From Clostridium sp. CAG:253 (GTDB lineage Bacteria; Bacillota; Clostridia; Lachnospirales; Lachnospiraceae), in the NCBI GenBank assembly GCA_000436755.1, contig FR887333.1, forward strand, positions 32,270 through 52,569: a stretch of 20,300 nt of DNA, in the 5' to 3' direction. Of the stretch, positions 14,846-20,300 are shown piece by piece (position 1 is the stretch's first letter; every line of letters begins with the position of its first letter). Under the pieces are notes generated by a model. It saw nothing but the letters and a program-made list of their open reading frames with translations, ran no database searches and was not told the DNA's origin. A program made the translations under genes and the position numbers.

Positions 14846-16264
14846 ATGCATTTTAAACTCAAACGGTCACTCCGTTTTAAATTTATAATAAGCTATCTTA
14901 TATTAGTTATACTTACCATAGCACTCTTAAACACATACGGTCACAAACTTATGTATAATAAACTGATTTCCGATATTGAAACAAATATGTACGCAGAAGC
15001 GGATAATATAAAAACGCAGTATCTTACCAATGCTTATCTCGTAAACAGTTCTATCCCTTCAATGCGCAAGCAATTCAGTTCCATTCAGAATATAACGGAA
15101 GTACGCATATGGATAAGCAATGCCGACAGCCGCATAATTGTTGACTCCGATGTCGAAAAAAACAAAGAGGACTGCATTATAAATGATTTTGACTCGCTGA
15201 TTTTATCAAAACAGTCAGTTGAAAACACAAATATAAGCAATCTCTTATCAGATAAATCACTTTGCATTATATACCCTGTATCGTCAGGTCTTGATATAAG
15301 TTTTTATATAATTTTATCCACACCAACGGCTCCTCTTCATCACAAAGCCGTACAATATGTTGATGCAATTCTTACATGCTATATTATAGTTGCAATACTT
15401 TTTTTTATAGTGCTGTTATATTTATATTTACAGACCATAATTCCGCTTAAAAGCATGCAGAATGCAGCCAAAGAGTATGCAGCAGGGCATTATGATTATC
15501 CTATGCCGACATATACCGGGCATGATCAGGCTGACCTTGCAGGTGCAATAAAATATCTTGCCGATAAAATGAAAGATACAAACGACTACCAGAAGAATTT
15601 CATCGCCAACGTATCACATGATTTCAGGTCACCTTTAACCTCAATAAAAGGTTACACTCAGGCAATGGCAGACGGTACCATTCCACCTGAAATGCAGGGA
15701 AAATACCTTGATATTATTCTTTTTGAAGTAGAGAGACTTACTAAACTTACTAATAATCTTCTCTCACTTAGTGAATTTGAAAATAAAGGTATTCCCCTTG
15801 AAATTTCAACATTTGATATAAACAATGAATTAAAGCGCTGTCTTGCAACTTTTGAGCAGAGATGTGTTCAAAAACATATCTCGCTTGACATAACTTTTGA
15901 TGCTGAGGTTTCGCTTGTTGACGCTGACCAAAGCAAAATAGAACAGGTTATTCAAAACCTTGTAGACAATGCAATTAAATTCAGCCATGACAATTCAACT
16001 ATAGAAATACATACAAGAGAAAAAAATCAGAAAGTATTTATATCAATAAAAGACCACGGTATCGGCATTCCAAAGGATAGTCTCGGAAAAGTTTGGAAAC
16101 GCTTTTATAAAACCGACCTCTCACGCGGAAAAGACAAAAAAGGAACCGGACTCGGACTTTCAATCACAAAAGAAATAATTGAAAACCACGGTGAAAACAT
16201 AAATGTAATAAGCACTGAAGGTGTAGGAACAGAATTCATATTCTCACTTCCAAAACACGAATAA
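14846..16264 (+). CDS. Sensor histidine kinase
   Basis: 472 residues. Transmembrane helix 1 (about 11-30), an extracytoplasmic sensor region (31-172), helix 2 (about 173-195), HAMP-like linker (196-250), HisKA with NVSHDFRSPLTSIKGY (255-270, phosphorylated H258), and HATPase with N box QNLVDNAIKFS (370-380), G1 DHGIGIP (403-409) and G2 GTGLGLS (433-439). All catalytic boxes are intact. ATG at 14846 is preceded by AGGAGG at good spacing. It pairs with the OmpR-type regulator upstream and is closed by the terminator at 16282-16320. The sensor region shows no recognisable ligand-binding motif. Confidence 0.95.
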   Translation: MHFKLKRSLRFKFIISYLILVILTIALLNTYGHKLMYNKLISDIETNMYAEADNIKTQYLTNAYLVNSSIPSMRKQFSSIQNITEVRIWISNADSRIIVDSDVEKNKEDCIINDFDSLILSKQSVENTNISNLLSDKSLCIIYPVSSGLDISFYIILSTPTAPLHHKAVQYVDAILTCYIIVAILFFIVLLYLYLQTIIPLKSMQNAAKEYAAGHYDYPMPTYTGHDQADLAGAIKYLADKMKDTNDYQKNFIANVSHDFRSPLTSIKGYTQAMADGTIPPEMQGKYLDIILFEVERLTKLTNNLLSLSEFENKGIPLEISTFDINNELKRCLATFEQRCVQKHISLDITFDAEVSLVDADQSKIEQVIQNLVDNAIKFSHDNSTIEIHTREKNQKVFISIKDHGIGIPKDSLGKVWKRFYKTDLSRGKDKKGTGLGLSITKEIIENHGENINVISTEGVGTEFIFSLPKHE

Positions 16265-16281
16265 AATGCTAATATACTGAC

Positions 16282-16320
16282 AAAAGCAGACATATCTGAG
16301 TATGCCTGCTTTTATTTTTT
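16282..16320 (+). terminator. Intrinsic terminator after the histidine kinase gene
   Basis: AAAAGCAG/CTGCTTTT stem, one A-C mismatch, then CATA/TATG and a 6-base loop, followed by ATTTTTT. On the minus strand the mismatch becomes a G-U pair giving a 13-bp stem, so it may also slow readthrough from folT, though without a good T run. Confidence 0.8.
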
Positions 16321-16345
16321 AATCGCAAATCTGTGTATGTCAATG

Positions 16346-16885
16346 TTACTGAGTATTTACTGCGCTTGTCTGAAATACACCCTTCAATCTCTTAAATAAT
16401 ACTTCCTGCAATACAGATATTGTTATAAACTGCGCAATAAAGAGAATGCAAGCCTGTGTAAGTCTTACAGGTAACAATGAAACATACGGCGAACCATACA
16501 GCATTGAAATCCAGAATGTTGTTATAAATAAGCCTATTACAAACTGATTTATACCTGCTGCCATCGCTGCTTTTGGTATAGACGGTTTCTTATGCAAAAA
16601 TAATCCCCACACAAGACCGTTTAAACATGAGTTAAGTGTAAAGCCCGGAAAATATGGTCCTATCGGGAACATAAGTGTTCCAAGTACATCTGCAACTCCC
16701 GCAACAACTGCTGCCTGTGCAGGTCCCATGAGTATCGCTGCCGTTACCGGAGCAATAAATGCAAATCCAATTTTTACATTCCATGCCTGTATTGAACAAA
16801 ATCTTGATAATACAATTTCGATAGCTATAAGCATCGCCATAAGTGTAATGTTTCTTACTGAAATCTTAGTTTTCTTTTCCTTCAT
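16346..16885 (-). CDS. folT: ECF transporter substrate-binding component, folate type (FolT)
   Basis: 179 residues with about five to six hydrophobic helices. An N-terminal Lys-rich start is followed by LSRFCSIQAWNVKIGF (26-41) and FPIGPYFPGFTLNS (73-86), both strongly reminiscent of FolT, the S component that binds folate in the membrane and works with the shared EcfA/EcfA'/EcfT module encoded elsewhere. The upstream THF riboswitch independently supports folate as substrate. ATG at 16885 lies six bases after AAAGGG. Its 3' end converges with the kinase gene across the terminator at 16282-16320. No EcfA or EcfT gene is in the window. Confidence 0.9.
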   Translation of the reverse strand: MKEKKTKISVRNITLMAMLIAIEIVLSRFCSIQAWNVKIGFAFIAPVTAAILMGPAQAAVVAGVADVLGTLMFPIGPYFPGFTLNSCLNGLVWGLFLHKKPSIPKAAMAAGINQFVIGLFITTFWISMLYGSPYVSLLPVRLTQACILFIAQFITISVLQEVLFKRLKGVFQTSAVNTQ

Positions 16886-16912
16886 TTTGTACCCTTTCTA
16901 ATGAACGGAGCC

Positions 16913-16966
16913 GAAAAAAAGAAAAACACTCAAAGTAAACCATTATTCAGGTAATGAGTGTTTTTC
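16913..16966 (-). terminator. Riboswitch expression platform: intrinsic terminator before folT
   Basis: On the minus strand AAAAACACTCA pairs with TGAGTGTTTTT, closing an interior with a small ATTA/TAAT hairpin, followed by CTTTTTTT. It lies about 11 bases after the riboswitch aptamer and 28 bases before the folT start codon, the arrangement expected for transcriptional control. No alternative antiterminator pairing was worked out in detail. Confidence 0.9.
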
Positions 16967-16977
16967 ATTCATCTCTG

Positions 16978-17074
16978 ACAGTGGATGCGAAAGCCATACC
17001 GCAAGAACTATATTCTTTTCGCCCAAAGACAACTTCCCATCCTTTGGTACTTAACGCATGACTTCCTACTCTGT
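16978..17074 (-). promoter_or_regulatory. Tetrahydrofolate (THF) riboswitch aptamer
   Basis: The minus strand shows the conserved THF-I riboswitch elements in order: ACAGAGTAG at the 5' end, GCGTTAAG (17050-17057), GGATGGGAAGTTG (from 17042 down), GGGCGAAA, TTGCGGT, and GCATCC (16983-16988) before the closing CTGT that pairs with the 5' ACAG as P1. Length is about 97 nt, as expected. It stands before a folate-transporter gene with an intrinsic terminator in between, consistent with folT being turned off when reduced folates are plentiful. No clear promoter was found between here and pfkA (17075-17139); a weak hairpin CTGATA/TATCAG at 17104-17126 lacks a T run, so readthrough from pfkA is possible. 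Confidence 0.95.
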
Positions 17075-17139
17075 TCATATTTAAATATTTAGTTTTTATT
17101 TTTACTGATAATTTTATATAATATCAGATTTGCGATTCA

Positions 17140-18129
17140 CTATTTGTATTCACATCTTGTTCCAAGAACGCCTGCTACTTCATACTCATAATCGTCGATA
17201 CTCTTCTCCATCTGGAATGCTTCATCAATATCAACATCATAAACATGACCGTTCTTGTAACCGATAAGTCTGTTTTTCTTGCCTTTTTCAATGCAGTCAA
17301 CTGCATATGCTCCCATAACTGAAGCATAAACTCTGTCTCTTGCTGTAGGACTTCCACCACGCTGTAAATGACCAAGAATAGTTGCTCTTGTCTCAATTCC
17401 TGTAGCTTCTTCAATCTTCTTTGCAAGACCATAAGAATGACCGATTCCCTCAGCATTAACAATAATCTGATGTGTCATACCGCTTGCTCTGTTGTTCTTT
17501 ATCTCTTCGATAAGTTTGTCGTAGTTGTTATCGAATTTCTCAGGTAAAAGAATTTCCTCGGCACCGTTTGCAATACCACACCACAATGCGATATATCCTG
17601 CCGAACGTCCCATAACCTCTACTACGCTGCAACGCTCATGTGAATTTGATGTCTCACGGAGACGGTCAATAGCCTCCATAGCAGTATTTACTGCTGTATC
17701 AAATCCGATAGTGTACTCTGTATACGCTATGTCAAGGTCAATAGTTCCTGGAAGACCAATAACATTTACACCATATTTTGAAAGGTTCTTAGCTCCTGTA
17801 AATGAACCGTCACCACCGATTACTATAAGTGTCTCTATGCCAAGTTCCTTACAGATTGCTGCTGCTTTCTTCTTTCCCTCTTCCTCTCTGAATTCAGCAC
17901 TTCTTGCTGTAAAAAGGAATGTACCACCATGCTGAAGTTTCTCTGACACATCATGGAATGTAAGCAAATCCATCTCTCTGTTAAGAATACCGTTGTATCC
18001 TCTTCTTACTCCATATACCTCATATCCTTTAGAAATACCTGTACGCACTACTGCACGAATAGCGGCGTTCATTCCAGGTGCATCTCCTCCGCTTGTTAAT
18101 ACTGCAATCTTTCCCTTTGTTTCACTCAT
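17140..18129 (-). CDS. pfkA: ATP-dependent 6-phosphofructokinase
   Basis: 329 residues from the ATG at 18129, eight bases after GGAGG; an in-frame ATG five codons earlier overlaps that ribosome site and is rejected. The enzyme phosphorylates fructose 6-phosphate in glycolysis. Motifs, numbered from the chosen start: VLTSGGDAPGMN at 10-21, GGDGSFTGA at 105-113 (Gly rather than Asp after GGD, as in ATP-using enzymes), PGTIDLDI at 127-134, MGRSAGYIA at 173-181, and LGHLQRGGSPTARDR at 252-266. The catalytic Asp pair of TIDxD is intact, with Leu where many enzymes have Asn; I take this as a lineage variant. It is monocistronic from the promoter at 18293-18321 with a leader of about 155 nt. Confidence 0.97.
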   Translation of the reverse strand: MSETKGKIAVLTSGGDAPGMNAAIRAVVRTGISKGYEVYGVRRGYNGILNREMDLLTFHDVSEKLQHGGTFLFTARSAEFREEEGKKKAAAICKELGIETLIVIGGDGSFTGAKNLSKYGVNVIGLPGTIDLDIAYTEYTIGFDTAVNTAMEAIDRLRETSNSHERCSVVEVMGRSAGYIALWCGIANGAEEILLPEKFDNNYDKLIEEIKNNRASGMTHQIIVNAEGIGHSYGLAKKIEEATGIETRATILGHLQRGGSPTARDRVYASVMGAYAVDCIEKGKKNRLIGYKNGHVYDVDIDEAFQMEKSIDDYEYEVAGVLGTRCEYK

Positions 18130-18292
18130 TTTATTATCCTCCATTCCATTCGAATCATTAATTCGGAACGCTTATTATGCGCAACCCCTCACATAATCTG
18201 AATAAATAATATATTTCGCAGATAAAGTCCTCACAGACTAAGGAAATACGCACTTTTTTCTCATAACTCTCTTTTAATCAATATCGTTAACC

Positions 18293-18321
18293 ATTCTAGT
18301 ATGATTTGACATATTTTTCAA
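18293..18321 (-). promoter_or_regulatory. Sigma-A-type promoter of pfkA
   Basis: Minus strand -35 TTGAAA (18316-18321) and -10 TAGAAT (18293-18298) with a 17-base spacer. Transcription would start near 18286, leaving a leader of about 155 nt with only weak hairpins (for example CGAAT/ATTCG close to the ribosome site). No recognised riboswitch was seen in it. Confidence 0.75.
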
Positions 18322-18379
18322 TAGCTTTTTTGTGTTTTTATGTTTTTCTCCGTTATTCACAAATTTTCAAGAAAAGTTC

Positions 18380-18406
18380 TGTCAAAAATAACCATAATTT
18401 TTGACA
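18380..18406. repeat. Perfect 10-bp inverted repeat upstream of the pfkA promoter
   Basis: TGTCAAAAAT, 7 bases, ATTTTTGACA. It lies about 60 bases upstream of the pfkA -35 and 64 bases past the trmL stop. It could be an operator or a weak end for the trmL transcript, but no good T run follows on either strand. Further TTGACA/TGACA pieces lie nearby (18306 and 18442). The remainder of the 18130-18469 gap holds only the pfkA promoter and leader. Confidence 0.5.
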
Positions 18407-18469
18407 TTATTTTACTATTCTGACCACAATTCTTCATTTTATGACAAAAAATTAATACTATTTCTGATG

Positions 18470-18973
18470 TTATTCTTTCCAATGAAGCCTGTGAAGATTG
18501 CCCTCAAGCTGCATATCAAAAAAATTATTCTGTCTCAATGCTTCATATAATACTATTGCAACAGAATTTGACAAATTTAATGACCTGATATTTTTATTCA
18601 TTGGTATTCTTATAGCTGTCTCCTGTGAGTCTACAAGAATTTCTTCCGGAATACCGGCACTTTCTTTTCCAAACATTATGTACGCATCCGGCTCGTAATG
18701 TACGTCCGTATAATCCTGCTTGGATTTTGTCGTTGCCATATACATTTTTTTAGCGGCACCCGGATTTTGTTCAAGGAAATCCTCATAACAGTCATATACC
18801 GTTACATCAAGCTTGTCCCAGTAATCAAGCCCTGCTCTTTTAAGCATTTTATCGTTTATCTTAAATCCCATCGGCTCAATAAGATGAAGCCTTGTCCCTG
18901 TTGCACAGCAGGTTCTTCCTATATTTCCTGTATTTGCCGGCATTTCCGGCTCCAATAAAACTATATTTAACAT
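18470..18973 (-). CDS. trmL: tRNA (cytidine/uridine-34 2'-O)-methyltransferase, TrmL type
   Basis: 167 residues, typical of this minimal SPOUT methyltransferase that modifies the wobble base of tRNA-Leu isoacceptors. Motifs: the N-terminal LLEPEMPANTGNIGRTC (6-22), FGKESAGIP at 101-109, IPMNKNIRSLNLSNSVAI in outline at 123-140 and LYEALRQ at 142-148, which together form the trefoil knot and S-adenosylmethionine site. ATG at 18973 is ten bases after a GGGGG site and 25 bases after the aminotransferase stop, so the two are probably cotranscribed. No clear terminator follows within the next 60 bases. Confidence 0.93.
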   Translation of the reverse strand: MLNIVLLEPEMPANTGNIGRTCCATGTRLHLIEPMGFKINDKMLKRAGLDYWDKLDVTVYDCYEDFLEQNPGAAKKMYMATTKSKQDYTDVHYEPDAYIMFGKESAGIPEEILVDSQETAIRIPMNKNIRSLNLSNSVAIVLYEALRQNNFFDMQLEGNLHRLHWKE

Positions 18974-18998
18974 TTGTATTAATCCCCCAAATTCAAAT

Positions 18999-20156
18999 CT
19001 AAAGTTTCTTTATGAAACTTTCTATTCTCTCAAGAGCGGCTTTTAAATCCTCTATCGAATACGCATATGATATTCTCAAAAATCCCTCACCGCAGTCTCC
19101 GAACGCCGTTCCCGGAACAACTGCTATCTTTTCTTCTTTAAGAAGTCTTGTCGCAAATTCGTCTGAACTCATTCCGAATTTTTTTATACTCGGGAACATA
19201 TAGAAAGCACCGAACGGCTCGAAACATTCTATTCCCATCTCCTGAAACGCATTCAGCAAAAATCTACGCCGTCTGTCGTACTCATTTCTCATTTTCTCTA
19301 CATCTGCGTCACCGTGCCGCAGCGCTTCTATAGCCGCATACTGGCTTGTAGTCGGCGCACACATAATTGCAAACTGATGAATTTTAAGTATCTGGTCAAG
19401 TATGACTTTAGGTCCACAGGCGTATCCGAGTCTCCACCCTGTCATCGCATAAGATTTTGAGAAACCGTTTATAACAATCGTTCTCTCTTTCATTCCCGGA
19501 AATGCCCCTATCGAAGCATGCGTTCCGCTATATGTAAGTTCTGAATATATCTCGTCAGATATAACAAACAAATCATGTTCGATAACAAAATCAACTATAG
19601 GTTTAAGCTCTTCCTCCGTCATTATTGCCCCGGTAGGATTATTTGGAAACGGCATAATAAGTATTTTTGTTTTCTCAGTAACCACTTCCTCAAGCTGCTG
19701 TCTTGTCAGCTTAAAACCATTTTCTTCCTTTAATTCAACAATAACAGGGACACCGTCTGCAAGCACTATACAAGGCTCATACGAAACATAGCTTGGCTGC
19801 GGCAGGATAACCTCATCCCCCTCGTCAAGCATTGCCCTAAGTGCCCCGTCAATGGCTTCACTTCCGCCAACTGTTATCATAATCTCACCTGAAGGCTCGT
19901 ATTTTAAACCAAAACGTCTGTCAAGATATTTTGAAACTTCCTCTTTCAACTCTTTGAGACCGGAATTTGATGTATAAAATGTTCTTCCCTTTTCAAGAGA
20001 ATATATTCCTTCCTCTCTTATATGCCACGGAGTATCAAAATCCGGTTCACCTACTCCTAATGAAATGGCATCGTCCATCTCGCTCACTATATCAAAAAAT
20101 TTCCTTATGCCCGATGGCTTTATCTGCTTAACTTTACCTGATAATGCATCTCTCAT
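18999..20156 (-). CDS. PLP-dependent class I/II aminotransferase
   Basis: 385 residues of a fold-type I aminotransferase. PLP lysine K234 in NGFSKSYAMTGWRLGY (230-245), PNNPTG at 171-176 (N173), SDEIYSELTY at 200-209 (D201, Y204), substrate-carboxylate R361 in FLRISYA, and the YTSNSGLKEL block at 61-70 are present. Overall layout is that of the aspartate/PatA-like subgroup; the exact substrate cannot be read from sequence. The ATG at 20156 overlaps the TGA of the upstream Lrp/AsnC gene by four bases (ATGA), so the two are translationally coupled and the regulator may control amino acid use by this enzyme. Confidence 0.93.
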   Translation of the reverse strand: MRDALSGKVKQIKPSGIRKFFDIVSEMDDAISLGVGEPDFDTPWHIREEGIYSLEKGRTFYTSNSGLKELKEEVSKYLDRRFGLKYEPSGEIMITVGGSEAIDGALRAMLDEGDEVILPQPSYVSYEPCIVLADGVPVIVELKEENGFKLTRQQLEEVVTEKTKILIMPFPNNPTGAIMTEEELKPIVDFVIEHDLFVISDEIYSELTYSGTHASIGAFPGMKERTIVINGFSKSYAMTGWRLGYACGPKVILDQILKIHQFAIMCAPTTSQYAAIEALRHGDADVEKMRNEYDRRRRFLLNAFQEMGIECFEPFGAFYMFPSIKKFGMSSDEFATRLLKEEKIAVVPGTAFGDCGEGFLRISYAYSIEDLKAALERIESFIKKL

Positions 20157-20300
20157 GGTGTAATTAACATCCTTTCCGGTTCATGGTGCTCACCTGTCAT
20201 TTCAAGACCATGTTCTTTATATTTTTTCAGTACAAAATATGTCGCTGTACTGTTTACGTATTCTAATGTTGAAAGTTTCTCCGAAACAAATCTCGCAACT
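20153..20300 (-). CDS. Lrp/AsnC-family regulator, C-terminal end only
   Basis: Only the last 49 codons are in the window; the 5' end is beyond the right edge. The fragment contains VARFVSEKLSTLEYVNSTAT, YFVLKKYKEHG and a GEHHEPERMLITP end. The pattern of helix then strand ending in YxVLKxYKExG resembles the effector-binding RAM domain at the end of Lrp/AsnC proteins in Clostridia, and these often precede an aminotransferase gene. The DNA-binding half is unseen, so the family call is moderate. Confidence 0.65.
   Translation of the reverse strand, partial: VARFVSEKLSTLEYVNSTATYFVLKKYKEHGLEMTGEHHEPERMLITP

Noticed and set aside
17733..17754. Phosphofructokinase TIDLD instead of TIDND as a possible loss of function
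   Set aside because: Both catalytic Asp residues remain and every other motif is intact; I recall Leu here in related clostridial enzymes, so it looks like a lineage variant.
18216..18265. Possible 8-codon leader peptide (MRKKCVFP) in the pfkA leader
   Set aside because: The ribosome site is poor and too close to the ATG, and there is no codon run or terminator to suggest attenuation.
1..20300. CRISPR arrays, insertion sequences, prophage genes, tRNA or rRNA genes
   Set aside because: Looked for regular spaced repeats, transposase or integrase motifs and tRNA-like cloverleafs; none were seen.

Overview
The window looks like a stretch of chromosome from a low-GC Gram-positive anaerobe of the class Clostridia, most likely family Lachnospiraceae. 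This is inferred from the A+T-rich sequence, strong AGGAGG-type ribosome binding sites, RNase Y, MutS2, a tetrahydrofolate riboswitch ahead of a FolT-type transporter, a stand-alone corrinoid-activator-like ASKHA protein, and the t6A gene order. No rRNA or tRNA gene, CRISPR array, transposase, phage gene or plasmid function was seen. Most of it is core genome.

Layout. (1) Bases 1-8045 are almost entirely minus strand. Reading from 8045 downward: a YcxB-like membrane protein, tsaE, tsaB, rimI, a 70-residue zinc-ribbon-like protein, rnz (RNase Z), an unknown membrane-anchored protein, tsaD, then rny (RNase Y) from its own strong promoter and closed by an intrinsic terminator, and finally a corrinoid activator-like ATPase that runs off the left edge. 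The region pairs the three bacterium-specific t6A tRNA modification proteins with two RNases. (2) Bases 8076-10096 hold back-to-back promoters and a plus-strand, singly transcribed gene for a 631-residue protein. Its N-terminus is a RelA/SpoT-like synthetase domain with an altered G-loop, followed by more than 400 residues I cannot assign. An inverted repeat lies exactly at its predicted transcription start. This is the most unusual locus here. (3) Bases 10135-11412 (minus) encode an HtrA/DegP-like membrane protein that appears to have lost the catalytic His and Asp. (4) Bases 11629-16264 (plus) are mutS2 followed by an OmpR-type response regulator and its histidine kinase, ending in a terminator. 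(5) Bases 16346-17074 (minus) are a folT-type ECF substrate-binding component under a THF riboswitch with an intrinsic terminator. (6) Bases 17140-18321 (minus) are pfkA with its promoter and a long leader. (7) Bases 18470-20300 (minus) are an apparent operon of an Lrp/AsnC regulator (partial), a class I aminotransferase and the tRNA methyltransferase trmL.

How the genes fit together: TsaB, TsaD and TsaE form the t6A37 transferase machinery, RimI commonly travels with TsaB, RNase Z matures tRNA 3' ends and TrmL methylates tRNA position 34, so tRNA maturation is the dominant theme. A short dispersed repeat (core TGATGCCACGG) sits in three intergenic spots of the left block. All assignments come from reading sequence by eye; no database search was run.
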